A DNA stretch of 64,000 nt from Dryococelus australis. Taxonomy: Eukaryota > Arthropoda > Insecta > Phasmatodea > Phasmatidae. This document shows positions 12,541-23,534 of the stretch, piece by piece. The DNA is taken from contig CM057000.1 in assembly GCA_029891345.1 (NCBI GenBank), forward strand, positions 136,942,663 through 137,006,662. Reading direction: 5' to 3'. The notes under the pieces are model-generated. The model worked only from the letters and a program-made list of their open reading frames with translations. It searched no databases and had not been told where the DNA came from. Position numbers and translations under genes: made by a program. Position 1 is the stretch's first letter, and each line of letters starts with the position of its first letter.

Positions 12541-13068
12541 AGTAAGTGAGTACTAACCAACACCCTTCACCTCTCGTCTCCTATCTAACTCAATCACGCC
12601 GCTTTTGGTCTAACGGACAGAGTCCTCAACTGTCATGATCATTATATTAACCGATCACGCATTAATAAGAAGGCACCAGCACCCCAGCAAAAGTGGACTC
12701 TCTTGTACCTATAGAAGCGACTGACCCAGCTTCTAAACAAAAAGACCTCGGCATCCACTATGAAGACCAGTGTGCGAGTATAAATTCCCATGCATCAAGT
12801 AGAGGAGCGACCCGGTGCTATCCTTTTATGGCACTACTAACGTGGGGCACCAACTGTCGAAGTTGCACAAGATAGCGCTACCGAGCCAACCACGATCGTC
12901 CCCTCCATGCTTGTGGAGCCCAGGACAATCTGACTTCAGGGAGGTGCAGAAAAACACCCCGTGGCGCCCATCATTACAGCCAGAATGTTGAATGAAGCCC
13001 ATAGCGAGCACGAGCTTGAAGAGGCCAACTCATCCGCAACCGGGCAAAACCACTGTTCACGCCCAGGC

Positions 13069-13294
13069 TGTCCCTGAACGGGAATCTACCGCATACAATG
13101 CACCCACTGTCACCTCTGGCACCATTACACCTGCCTAGGCTGGGAAGACATACCACGGTATACCGACAGGTTAGAATATTGCTGTGAAGTGTCATATTAG
13201 GCAGACTGCATACTGTAATTGGGTCACTTGCCCTGGCCGTGGGATACACACAGTACGCTGTATCATCTGCAGAGTGAACTTACACCATGTATGC
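13069..13294 (+). pseudogene. Tandem PHD-like zinc fingers in Gag, element C
   Basis: Two fingers with identical spacing CX9CX2CX4HX2C are visible, at 13069-13134 and 13229-13294, each 22 codons. The first has a stop codon inside the X9 spacer, and a frame shift separates the two. Finger 1 reads QCTHCHLWHHYTCLGW around its core; finger 2 reads RCIICRVNLHHVCIG. The CX2CX4HX2C core is the spacing used in PHD fingers, but the full PHD cysteine set is not complete, so PHD-like is a structural guess. The same pair exists in element A. Confidence 0.65.
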
Positions 13295-13429
13295 ATCGGC
13301 TGACCCAATGAGCCCATAAATAGGCCAGGCTTAGTGTGAGGTTTGTAAACGAGCCGTAGGGTATAGGTCTTCCAACCCCGGACCTACTTAAACACGCAGT
13401 CACGTAACATGCATGGGAGAACCGCAACT

Positions 13430-14060
13430 TTCAAGAGTTCGCTGCACGGCCACATGAAGACCCATGCACTTTCATTGGTGAATGCGAGCGTGAATCCTGC
13501 CTTCACAAGTTTCCAGAGAAACACTGGGTTCCCAGAGCCCACCTCAAGATGAAGGGGAAGGTGCTATACTGGTGGAATGTGTACTGAAAATTCATTACAG
13601 ACTGGCAGCAACTCAGCATACGCCTGATGCAACAATTCGCTGGAGAAGAGGTTGTTGCTCTCTTGACGGAATTCTACAGCTTGCTCCAAAAGCCCGGTTA
13701 TGAGGTAGAAATATTTGTATGCAGGAAAGCACAGATGTACCGCAGGATTTTTCCAAACGGGGACGAGGATGCGTGTGTCCGCCAGATCACGCGCCTATTG
13801 TTGCCAAGAATGCAACAGCCTACTCTTGCCAAAATCTGTAACAATAGACAAGCTAATCGACAGAGCTCGAGAGGCAGAAAAGAAATTTCAGGCGCAAGCA
13901 CTGCTTGATCAGCCCAAGCCAAATAAACTCTTCGATGAAGGGAAGACAGGGGAGCAACGTATCAAACCACCCCACCACCTCCACCACAACCTCCGAAACT
14001 GCCTAAATGTTACTTTTGTCCTGGAAATCACTTTAATAAGGACTGCCTGCAAAAGCCATT
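13430..14060 (+). pseudogene. Gag capsid-like region and zinc knuckle, element C
   Basis: A retrotransposon Gag domain is recognisable from blocks such as HWVPRAHLKMKG, QQFAGEEVVALLTEFYSLLQ, RKAQMYRRIFP and ITRLLLPRMQ, spread over several frames. The last part (14008-14046) is a zinc knuckle CYFCPGNHFNKDC with spacing CX2CX3HX4C, one residue shorter than the usual CX2CX4HX4C. Gag would form the virus-like particle and bind RNA. Frameshifts and stops show the gene is dead. Confidence 0.7.
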
Positions 14061-14255
14061 TCTTCAACTGCTGAAATCCACGGAGACGCGGGAGGCGACC
14101 CCGACAACACAGATTACCCAATTACCCAAGACAAAGGGGCGCAGCCAACCGGAAATGGTAACACTGGTGGGAAGAAAGGAGCGTTCCCGCCGAGCAAATG
14201 AAACCTACCGTCAAGCTCCTAGATGAGATGGCTGAGGCACCTATGGCCCCTACAC

Positions 14256-14575
14256 TTAGATCAGGGTAAATGGCAAAATCGCCGTAATGTTCTTGGACTC
14301 AGCTGCGTCAGGGAATTTTATCCGCCACAATCTCCTCCTGCAACACCAGTACCACGAGTTGGAACCCCAGAGTAAGGCAGTACGAATGGCAAATTCAGAT
14401 TGCACCCTCAACGCTGACGGATGAATCACTTTGCATTTCAAAGTGCACAGACTGAAGACCCACACTGACTTCGTTGTCACCTCAGATATCAAAGACGACG
14501 TCATCCTCGGACACATCCATAGCTTCGCGGGCAGTAATGCATTATGGATCACGGGAAGTACAAGGTGTATACCTG
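14256..14575 (+). pseudogene. Retropepsin-like protease region, element C
   Basis: The active-site turn reads FLDSAASGNFI, with the catalytic aspartate codon at 14296-14298, followed downstream by DDVILGH, the usual hydrophobic-hydrophobic-G motif near the C-terminal end of a retropepsin. It lies just before RT, as in Ty3/gypsy pol. A stop codon interrupts the middle. The element A homologue (19740-20150) has lost the aspartate. Confidence 0.65.
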
Positions 14576-14663
14576 GGTGACGAATGACGAGTCATGTTAC
14601 ATTGGGAGTACCCGGCCGAACAACAAGAAGCCCCTGATAGACACACAAAAAATCTAACACGAC

Positions 14664-15560
14664 GTGAAAATTGAAAAGTTTCAACAACCGAAGGAGGTCT
14701 TAGACGATCATGCAGCCGCCTTTGGAACCAACAGGAACCTGCGCCAGATGTGTACAATACATAAGATGTTCCTCAGCGACTGCACACCTATTTATAATAG
14801 ACCGTACAAAGTCTTAGCGAGACGACTGCAAGTAATCATGAATCATATCAACGAGATGAAGCGACAAGGGATTTTTGAGCCATCTAAGTCACCCTACAAT
14901 TCTCATGTGGTGCTGATACCCAAAAAGGATGGGCAACTACACTTTTGTGTGAATTACAAAGCGCTAAATGATGCCACTCTGCCCACTCCTGTGCCAGCTC
15001 TCGACCTAGTGTACATGCTACTTGACATTGGCGAGGCCTACATATTCAGCACCCTACACACTTAATCGGGGTACTTGCAGATTTCCGTACATCTGGATAG
15101 ATGGCCCTACACAGCATTCATGTCGCCAGAGGGAGAGACTACAGTTCAGAGTCGTGTCTTTCCAGCGTTTGAGGTCGTCCGAAGGTCTCACCGGATACTT
15201 GGGTCAGTTTTGTTTTGCCTTCCTGGATGACAATCATTTACTCCAAAACCTAGGAGGAGCTTCTCTCACATCGGCAACAAGTATTGGAACGCTTGAATCT
15301 ACATGGGCTCACTGCCAAACTTTCTAATAGCCATTTTGGCAGGACTTCTATAGAATACTTAGGCCACGTCGTGTCCACGAAAGTGAACTACCCACAAGAT
15401 TGTTCACTCCGAGCCATTCAAGAAGCCGAGGTTCCCCATACAAAGAAGCAGCTCTGCCGATTTTTGGGACTCTGCAACTGGCTGAAGGACTTCATTCCGA
15501 AAATTACAGAGGTAATGGTAACCCTTCATCCTGTACTTGGAAAGGATGTCTGATGGAAGT
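14664..15560 (+). pseudogene. Reverse transcriptase, element C
   Basis: Ty3/gypsy RT motifs appear in order: MKRQGIFEPSKSPYNSHVVL, IPKKDGQLHFCVNYKALND, FSTLH, SPEGET, FAFLDD (active-site YXDD-type box at about 15214-15231), IEYLGHVVS and the connection KKQLCRFLGLCNWLKDFIP. A stop follows FSTLHT, and frame changes separate the fingers, palm and thumb pieces, so no active enzyme could be made. Neighbouring protease and RNase H confirm the pol context. Confidence 0.85.
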
Positions 15561-15639
15561 GGACACCCGAATACCAGGCAGCTTTCAACACCTTGAAAGG
15601 GAGCTTTCAACATATCCAGTGTTTACGCTGTTCGCAAGG

Positions 15640-16010
15640 GGAAAGACCCCTTATCTTGTAAACTGATGCCTGTCAGAAAGGACTGGGAGCTGTGTTGTAC
15701 CAAGCAGGCCTCGAAGACAGACCCCTCGTCATACCCTATGACCACACCAGGCTGAACCCGATGGAACAAAGGTACCAAATAAATGAACAAGAGTGCTTTG
15801 CGGTCATTTGGGCAATGTGCAAGTTCCGGTACATCCTGGAAGGGAACCATTTCATTTTCCAAACGGATAGTAAGTCATCAAATGGCTTAAGGAGGCAAAG
15901 CATAATAAAGCCAAAGTGGAACGATGGGACCACCTACTATCGAAATTTGATTTCGAAGTACAGCACTGCCCACGCTGTCCCGACGGCCAAGATCCGGAGA
16001 AGCTAAACCG
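15640..16010 (+). pseudogene. RNase H, element C
   Basis: TDACQKGLGAVLYQ begins the domain with its first catalytic aspartate, NEQECFAVIWAM carries the conserved glutamate, and FQTDSKS the next aspartate; these are the standard gypsy RNase H motifs. It follows RT directly. The same motifs occur in element B at 28198-28383. A frame change near 15660 separates the first motif from what precedes. Confidence 0.8.
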
Positions 16011-16019
16011 GACGAAGAC

Positions 16020-17275
16020 ATGGACCTGATTTCCCCTCCAAAATCTACGGAACTATCACCGGATGAGCAGAAACTATTGCTACAGCTGCAGCTTTCATGC
16101 AGTCAAATTGAACGGCATCAGCAACTTGGCCCAGCAATCCAGAATATGCTCCAACAATGCCTGCAATTGTATGAAATTCACGACAGCGTTGTGTGGTTAT
16201 GTAATCTCCATATGGACGCCCCATGGAAGATCTGGTTACCACGAGCTCTGTATAAGGATGTATGCCACCACTTCCACGATCACCTTGATGCAGGACACCC
16301 AGGTACTCAGGATACTCTCAAAGATATAAGCGATCGTTATATATAGCATGGAATGAGTCGTGACATCAGTCAGCACGTGAGCCAATACCCCAAGTGCTGC
16401 CAGCACAAAGCCTACCCTGTTTGACGAAACACGACCAAACCACGCAAACCCTACACACCATGGAACCAAGTCGCTTTGGACTTGATGGCGCCTTATCCCA
16501 GGAACACCAGAGGGAACCGCTACCTGCTGATGGTCACCTATATGTTTTTTCGCTGTGTTGAAGCTTTCCCGTTAACCAGCCAAGAAAACTGACATCGTAG
16601 ACAAATTTGACTAGGAGGTATTCCGACTCTTGGGATATCCGTTCCCTGACATACAATAGAACCCAGTTTTCCAGTGCCTTGTGGCATAAGACATGCCAAG
16701 GCTGGGGAGTAAAGACTTGGACGACACCGCCGTATCACCCTCAAGCGAACCCTACGGAACTGCGCAACCAAGAACTCAAGAAATGTGTACACCTCAGTCT
16801 ATAAGAATACCAACTGTACTGGGATTGCCACTTGCCGAAGATACTGTTCACTCTACGTCGGAGAACCAATGAAGCCACTGCTTCAAGTCCGAGTCAGCTT
16901 CTATTGGAACGTACATTGCAATGCCCAGGGGAATGGCCGTGGGAGCACCCACCCCACAACCTTGCCTCAACCCGAAGCAATTTGCCAAGCCGCAGAGCTA
17001 TGCTTCAAATGAGCGTGAGAAAAGCAAGAGCAAGATGAGTATGTAAGCCAGAAGGATCGGCAATCCCGCACCAGAGTCCGTCCTTTTGCAATGGGGGAAA
17101 CTATTACTACACAGCCATCTACTGAGCCGAGGGGGCAATCAGTTTAGCCCAAACAAGATTGGCGGGCAAGTGGCAAGGACCCTACAAGATAATTGGAAGA
17201 CAAGATAACTTATACTGGGCAGAAGATCACCGTGGAAGGATAAGGAAAGCTACGAGAGGCCAGTTAACGCCCATA
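16020..17275 (+). pseudogene. Integrase, element C
   Basis: The N-terminal zinc site is visible as HHFHDHLDAGHPGTQDTL followed by SQYPKCCQHKAY (HHCC). The catalytic core contains ALDLMAPYP, with the first aspartate, RYLLMVTYMFFRCVEAFP, and PPYHPQANPTE, with the catalytic glutamate. The C-terminal GPY-type module is KWQGPYKIIGR near 17170. Many frame changes and stops are present, and the central part with the second aspartate is poorly preserved. Confidence 0.8.
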
Positions 17276-17285
17276 CTCTGAATTC

Positions 17286-18200
17286 GTGTCCCAGCCCCAG
17301 TTCAGTATGCACATCCCTTGTTACCCCATGACACGTTTGAAGATGCTCAAGGAAGTAGCCTCTATGTCCGCTGGCCATGAAGAATGGAGGTCTTCCACTG
17401 ACAGTGTGAATGAAGAAGAATCACGGGTAACGAATAACCACTTCTTCGAACCAGTTAGGCATAGGGTGCCTATCATAGACATAGTAGTAGTCTTCACAAG
17501 GACTCTACAGTCTACTACACCCTCAGTTTTGAAGGAAGTTCATCCACCACCTGAAAAGTGGACACCTACAGATACGGAGATCTCTTGGAGAAGTCCAGCA
17601 GATTGAGCCACCAGCGCATGCGACAGACTGCCGGCACCAGTAGAACCGCTTCAGCCAGTTCCGCCAGATCACCAGCCAAGACTGCATCATGCAGGACTTC
17701 ATCTCCAGCTCGAGCGAACACTGCCTGCCTGGAGCCAGTGATGGACGTCATCCCGGCAACCCCTGCAGAGCAACCGCTGTCCACGCCCAGGATAGCACCC
17801 AGAGCAGCCAGTGTCCACTAGGTCCAGCCACCTACGTTGAGTCTGCTCACCGCCATGGCCATGGTCATCCCTGATCATGTGGCCGACCTAGCAGCACAGT
17901 CGACGTTCAATGCAGATGCTGCCACCTTCGAGTGTCCGGAGCCACACAGGGTAGTGTGTATCGCTCGGGAGTACCACCAGGATAAACCCGAGGGGCCACC
18001 CCCGGGTTTTTTTTATTACATATTCTCATGTAGTTAGCCCTTGTAATACCACTGTAAACTGTGACAACTAGTTCCGACAGCTTCGAGAATGTGAACCAGC
18101 ACGGATGTGAGGGGGATCCAGTTGGAAGACAAGATGCCTCCCAGTTCTGGACCTCAATGAGGATGACACCACCGTAGTCTGCATTCCTGAGACGACACGC
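17286..18200 (+). pseudogene. Post-integrase Pro/Ser/Thr-rich tail, element C
   Basis: After the GPY-type end of integrase, several overlapping open stretches are rich in Pro, Ser, Thr and Ala. No known domain or membrane segment was seen. Elements A (18935-19560) and B (25670-26323) have comparable tails in the same position, suggesting that the family encodes a low-complexity C-terminal extension or third ORF. The function is unknown. Confidence 0.45.
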
Positions 18201-18900
18201 ATACAGCCCGAACAAGCATCCGGATCAACATCTGTAGTAGACCAGGCAGTAGTAGAGACTGCAACCTCTAGCTGAGAGGAAACTGCCGACCCCCACCGTC
18301 AATGAGGTCTCATCGCCAGCTGATGGGGCTCACCCTGCCACACCCTGCATTCAGCTACCCCGGCCTGCCCTTATGGAGGGGTCAACTCTCTCGCCGGATT
18401 GAGCAGGATGCACGCTACTGCACAGAGCCAGCAGCCAGTTAGTCACTGTCATCTCCAGTCACCAGTAGCGTGACGACAGCAGAGAACTCAGCACACCTTA
18501 GCTGCGTGTCCAGCTGATGCGCCTGCCGAGCCAACTTCACAGCAGGGCACTACGAGGAGACACCCTGTTCGAGTCGCCAAGTCTCCCGCACGCTTCTCCA
18601 AAGAAACAGGGGCGCTCCTGCAAGCAGATCCACACGTCTTGCCAATGACACCAGGCACTAAGGAGTTTCCTTTGTTGCTTTTGAACAAAATGGAGCCTGC
18701 CACTGCCCCTACAGGAAGCAGAAGGCAACGTAGAACGATCTACGCCCTAGTGTCAGTGTAGCTAGTTAGCTAACCCCCAGTGCTACACAGTGCATGTCTG
18801 CCCTAACCCCACTTACAGCAGTTGCTGTTAGAGTAGCCATACACCAAATCAGTACGACTATGTTCGAAAAGCTCTCGCCACTATGAATATTTTAACAGGT
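18200..18900. other. Element C 3' region, no recognised domain
   Basis: GC-moderate sequence continuing the C tail, with only short open frames and no identifiable LTR. The junction with element A is somewhere near 18.85-18.95 kb, where composition becomes more AT-rich. Confidence 0.35.
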
Positions 18901-18934
18901 TGGTGATTCGAGTGCTGTATTTAGCTTTTTGACA

Positions 18935-19560
18935 TTATTTCCCGGACACCCTAGGGTTAACCTGTATATAAAATGCCTTTGATTTTGTATGCTCTGAGAA
19001 TCTATGTACAGTAGTGTAAATGAGTAGGGCCGGCCAAAATAAGGGAGAGGCACTGGCCATTGCCTCACTATGGACGATTGGTGTTCTCCCCGTCTGCGAT
19101 GGTTGGGGAAGTTGTATATTTGTTGGCTTTGGAACTGCATCTGCAGAAAGAGACCTGGTTGGTTGACTGTAAGGCCTTGGAACTGTGTCTGCAGAAAGGG
19201 GCTCCATAGTCGCAGTGGTCCAGTCACCTCTGGATGGCGGTCTTCCTGCAGTTGACGAAGGTGGAGGAGGCATGTCGACTGTATAGTCCTCCCATCCTCC
19301 TAAAATTTGCCTCCTCTGGTGATGGCATTGGGGGAATTGACCCCAATGGAAGTGGTAGCTTGGAGACATTGAGATCAAGCTCTGGCATGCTGTTCTTTAC
19401 CTGCATGCAATTAAAAACAGGAGAGACTACAGGTTCCTTTTCCGTTGACTGCTCATAATCAGCCAGACACTGGGGGGTACTATCTGTGGAAGGCACTGTT
19501 CGTAGGGCGCGGGTTTGTGTGCTAACCTATTCCTGGTATGACTGTGAGGCTCCAAAGAGA
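18935..19560 (-). pseudogene. Post-integrase-like tail, element A
   Basis: Minus-strand open stretches (18935-19378 and 19224-19496) are rich in Pro and Ser, and one holds the phrase LGSIPPMPSPEEANFRRMGG. They follow the protease remnant without any RT, RNase H or integrase, so a large internal deletion of pol is inferred. Assignment as the family tail rests on composition and position only. Confidence 0.4.
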
Positions 19561-19739
19561 TCCTCCTCCTCTATGAGGTGGTAATTCAGGTTTGGTTTTA
19601 AGGGGAGACCAAATCGGCTTTCTCCTTCGGCAGGGAAAACAGCTCCCTTCTGTTTCCACATTACCCCAAAGGAGGTCTGAATCGAGTCAGATCTCCATGT
19701 GATAGGGTTCGAACACCCTTGGATGTTCAGGTAGGTTCT

Positions 19740-20150
19740 CTGGAGAGTTCCTACACGTGTCTAATCAAGTTGGAGGGTCTCCGAGGTTAGGATTACGTCT
19801 GACTACCAATCCCGGGCATTGGCCCCAAGGTAGTCTCATCCCTTCACCCGACCAGATACGTGCTATGCGCCGTCCATGGTCCAGCGGGCATTTCTGCTGT
19901 GTCAACCAAGGTTGGCCTACAACTACCGCTTCACTGATGCCCGAAGTCACCATAAATTAGGCCTTGTAGGTTAAATGGTAGATTCTTATTAAGTGATCTA
20001 TTTTCCCATCGACCCCTAGGATTTGGCTGGTCTGATCAATACGGACTACCCGAGGCTGTGGTGCTAAATTTTCTCTCTGGTCCACTGTCAAGAGGTTGCT
20101 TCAGATAAAGTTCCCCGTTGCGGCAGAACCCAGAAGAGCGAGGAGTTTAC
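19740..20150 (-). pseudogene. Retropepsin-like protease, element A, catalytic Asp lost
   Basis: On the minus strand LLALLGSAATGNFI aligns with FLDSAASGNFI of element C, with glycine at the catalytic aspartate position. Further on, RVVRIDQTSQILGVDGKI and GISEAVVVGQPWL match the rest of the fold. Stops follow. It is inactive. Confidence 0.6.
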
Positions 20151-20351
20151 ACACATTTATGTCAGTATACAGAGAGACTTTGGGTATTGCAAGTCTGAGG
20201 ACTCTGCGTCTAGTTTGGTAATGCCAAGGGGCTGGGTTTGATCTGAGGTGACTGCCCCATGCGCAGCTCAGTTCGGACGTCTTCCTGTCTGGGCAGGCTC
20301 CTTAAGCTGCTAGCCCGGCTGGGTGCTCTGTGGGCAGTTAAAATGGTTCTC

Positions 20352-21300
20352 TCATCTGTGGCGTGGCCTTTTCAGGCAATCCTTGTTGAGGTACCTTCCC
20401 GGGCAGTGCCAACAGCTAGGTGGTCGGTGATGTAGTGGGGAATGATGAAGTGGCAGGTGGTCGGCTGCATACTCCACTGGGCGAGGAGGGGAGGCTGTAA
20501 CCTTTGGGGCATGTGCCAAGCTATCAAAGCACGTCTGCGCTTTTTCATTCTCTCTCACACTCTCTCACTCTCTCACTCTCTCACTCTCTCACTCTCTCAC
20601 ACTCACACTCACTCACACACACTCACACACACACTCTCTCACACACTCTCTCACTCACTCACACTCACTCTCTCACACTCACACTCTCACACACACACAC
20701 TCTCACACTCACACACACTCTCTCACACTCTCTCACTCTCTCACCAGTTCTTCTATGGTCTGTGGCTTGGGTGTGATGAGGAGGTTTCTGAAAGAGGGCA
20801 GCTGGGTGCATGTGACAATGCGCAAGCAGTTCTCTTCGCAGAAAGGTGAAAATGTACAAGCAGATTTATCCCGCCGAGAGTGAATGTATATCTCTGCCTC
20901 ATCTTCAGGGGATTCCACTAAAGTGTGGAAATCCATGATGAGCTAGGCCAGGACTTCTTCCCCAGTAAACTGAGAAGTCAGCCAGCACCTTAGCTGGTCC
21001 CAATCACCAACAAATTTCCCGTACTTTCGTCACTTATCCTTCACTTTTCCTTGTAATTTTGTGCTGAGCTTTCAGCACCCTTTGGGGGTGATAAAGTGAT
21101 AGTAGAATTCCCTCTCGCATTTGTTCACGAACAGGACAGGGTCCTCATGCAGCCTTCCACTAAATTCCGGAAGTTGAAATTTCGTGCAAGTATGCAATGG
21201 CTTTGGGCGACGTCTTGATCCTGGATTTCTATGTAGGTGTGTTAGGCCACTCTGACAAACTTCGCTCTGATAAACTTGACCGGGACGAGTAACTTGCTCA
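20352..21300 (-). pseudogene. Gag core and zinc knuckle, element A
   Basis: Minus-strand blocks FQLPEFSGRLHEDPVLFVNK, QFTGEEVLA and DFHTLVESPEDEAEIYI match a retrotransposon Gag domain and parallel element C. The knuckle at 20376-20414 reads CWHCPGRYLNKDC, with the same short spacing as C and tyrosine in place of histidine. A large microsatellite (20546-20745) has expanded between the Gag core and the knuckle. Confidence 0.65.
20546..20745. repeat. CT/CA compound microsatellite inside gag
   Basis: About 200 bp of mixed ACTCTCTC, ACACTC and CACACA units interrupt the gag remnant of element A between the capsid-like region and the zinc knuckle. Both strands are open here simply because of the repeat, so Ser/Leu/Thr/His or Val/Arg/Cys/Glu low-complexity frames are artefacts. 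Confidence 0.95.
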
Positions 21301-21309
21301 TCCGGCCAG

Positions 21310-21537
21310 CCTACGCAAGTGGTATTCATTGGGACTTGTAATGCACCGAGTGGTAAAGGTACCACGACCATCACACTCTAGCCAGTGGCACCTTACCAAA
21401 GGCTGGTGTCTGTATGACACACACCTATAATCATAGCCGTTGGTAAATCGAGGAGTGTCTTCACATCCTATGCACAGGTAATGGAAGCGCTTGGCACAAT
21501 ACGTACAATGTATAGAACACACTCCCGTACCGGGACA
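21310..21537 (-). pseudogene. Tandem PHD-like zinc fingers in Gag, element A
   Basis: Finger 1 (21472-21537) is intact with CX9CX2CX4HX2C and ends CIG. Finger 2 (21310-21375) keeps the spacing, but its third cysteine is Ser and its last is Arg. Both are 22 codons, exactly as in element C. In A the two fingers remain in one open frame (21298-21633), which shows that the pair is a native part of Gag. The stretch preceding finger 2, RCHWLECDGRG, matches YCNWVTCPGRG in C. Confidence 0.7.
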
Positions 21538-21639
21538 TTTATCTACGTCAAATCTTATTGGAGTATTCAGGGTTCTATGCCTGGGCAGAAAGAAAAATGG
21601 AATTTCGTGTTCGCTCTCGCGTGAAGCGAACATGGTGAT

Positions 21640-22500
21640 TGACTAATGTTAGGTGCCACAGGGTGTTTTATGTCACATACCTCTTGAAGTCCGCGTGAGT
21701 TATACCTGACCAGTGTAGGCCAGGGTAGATTAGCAGGGTCGGCATGGATGCAATCCTTAAGGGCACAGGTCTCCTAAGGATGCTAGCTAGTTAGGTAAAT
21801 GCTATCTGGAAACAAAAGGTTGACACGTGTCCAGGTTACTTATTATATGGCACAGTTGTTGTCACTTAAGTTTGCGTAGATCAGCGGGTGCGTTGGGTGG
21901 TTTTCTATTCTGTCGGGCACTTCTGGCTGGAAACCTTTACTGGATACATTGCCCTACGTGCCAGAATAAAATCTGTTATAGCCTGACTAGCTAGTCTGAG
22001 TCGGTTGTTCACCCTTTTTCTTTCCACTAGTTCGGATGTCGAAAGGGTAGAGGGGTGGGAGGTGTTAGGGTTACCTGTCTTACCAGAGGACTCTCCGACT
22101 GACTGAGAAAGGTGGTTGACTGCTGGCTGGAGTCGCTGGTGTGTTAGTCCAAGTGGAGTTGACTGCACCGTGTCAGCTGAAACGGTACCGCATGTTCCAG
22201 TTGGCTGCCTCAGGGCTCCAGAACCTCGGGTTGGCGATTCCAAGATATCTCTCTGTCTCATGTTCCCAACCACTCAAGACGGAGTGGCATTCTGGGTGCG
22301 TACGGATAGGTGGTGGCGGATACAATATAATTACACATGGGAGAGATCAAGTCGGTCTCTCCTGGAACCTTATTAAGGTGGCGCAGTCTATTTCCGCCTG
22401 TGGGTCTGCTGTGGGCGGAGCTAAGACAGCCCGCTGATTGGCAGCAAGGTGAGCAATCCTTTGCTCCTCCCTCCATCAGCCGTGCTTTACCTTGAATGGC
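21640..22500 (-). pseudogene. Gag N-terminal region and leader, element A
   Basis: A minus-strand open stretch begins MPFKVKHG, followed by REEQ, near 22490. It parallels MPFKVRHGARREEQ in element B (29905 downward), giving the likely Gag start for this family. Later residues are Ser/Thr/Gln-rich (22273-21905). Stop codons interrupt it. Confidence 0.5.
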
Positions 22501-23032
22501 ATAGTTTGTTAACCGTTGCTGAAGGGTACAGGTTGTGCACCACGGACGCGAAGTATAACCCTAAAATAGTGTCTGCCCTGTAGTCGCTGGTAGCACAAGC
22601 CCGGTGCTTAAGAAGGCTTTTCACCTCAGCAGGCAGATGAGAAGTATTGAAGCAGTGTGGGCCACCACTGTTACTACTGGGTGTGAGTTCCCAACCAAGA
22701 CCAGGCCTTAACACCTAAGTAAATACACCTGCCAGCACCTAGGTGCTCCAGTAGGGATACAACTCAAGTGTACTGTCTCTCCTTGGTTGGAAGTATTCCT
22801 AGTGGTCGGGGCCCCTCTGTTGTATCCCTCCAGCACCTAGATGCTCTGGTAGGAATACAACAGGCCGCCATCTAATGGGTGTGTTCAGGACTGTAGGCCT
22901 CCTGAGGGGGTCCCCAGTCGTATATAGTTCATAGTAAAATCCTCTATCTGTCAGCAGTGCACAACTCGTAGTTTCCTAGCAAGCATACTCAAGATTACTT
23001 TGTAATAAGACTCGTGGCTAGAAGAAGAAAGA

Positions 23033-23060
23033 TGTGTTTATTAAAGTCGTAATAAACACA
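23033..23060 (-). terminator. Poly(A) hairpin, element A
   Basis: TGTGTTTATTA and TAATAAACACA pair perfectly over 11 bp with a six-base loop, and AATAAA is in the 3' arm of the minus-strand sense. Stem bases differ from C and D, yet pairing is kept. Confidence 0.65.
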
Positions 23061-23117
23061 CATGACTCGTGCTAACTCCTACCAAGCGGACGGGTTGCTG
23101 GAAGTAACCTACGTAAT

Positions 23118-23136
23118 CCAGGTGTAGGTGACCTGG
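23118..23136 (-). promoter_or_regulatory. LTR hairpin 1, element A
   Basis: The sense strand reads CCAGGTCACCTACACCTGG: a perfect 6-bp stem and a loop differing from C by one base. Confidence 0.65.
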
Positions 23137-23526
23137 TTCTAGGCTAATCTGGAAATAATACAAACTGACGAATAATGAAAATATAATATGAAGCTATCTT
23201 GTAAACGGGATGTTTATAAGAGACAGAGATGTTAAGTTCACTGCTCTAGTAGCAGGGTGTGTGGAATGTCAATGCTACTGCAGAAGAAGCTTCTGGTAAC
23301 TGTTGGGTATTGAAGTCACAGCGGCCTCTGGTTGCAGTCGGTGCAGAAGCCTCTGGTAACAGCAATGGCAGCAGCTGCTGGTGGCTGCTGAAGAGTGTAA
23401 GTTACTGTGAGCAGCCTCTGGAAGGTTGCTGAAGAGTTCGCAATAGTAGAGGCCCCAGCACTGTAAGTGATGGAGCGAGCTCGAAGACTGGAAGAATAAT
23501 ACTCGCGAGCCCGGCCGCGCACTGAC

Positions 23527-23534
23527 TTATATAA
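23527..23534 (-). promoter_or_regulatory. TATA box of element A LTR
   Basis: TTATATAA lies about 390 bp upstream, in sense, of hairpin 1, in the position equivalent to the TATA boxes of E and F. Confidence 0.5.

Larger units (their letters stand above)
9040..18890 (+). mobile_element. Element C: degraded Ty3/gypsy-like LTR retrotransposon
   Basis: The order on the + strand is LTR U3 with TATA (9458), R/U5 with two hairpins (11558-11656), leader, gag, protease, RT, RNase H, integrase and a Pro/Ser/Thr-rich tail, which is the Ty3/gypsy order. Stops and frameshifts occur in every domain, so it is a fossil. The composition is much less AT-rich than the flanks. The U3 and R/U5 are separated by about 1.8 kb of extra sequence. 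No 3' LTR is recognisable: the tail runs into the 3' end of element A on the opposite strand near 18.9 kb. Both outer boundaries are estimates, because no target duplication was identified. Confidence 0.8.

Noticed and set aside
20442-20849. 135- and 90-residue + strand frames of Ser, Leu, Thr and His
   Set aside because: Produced by the CT/CA microsatellite inside the gag remnant.
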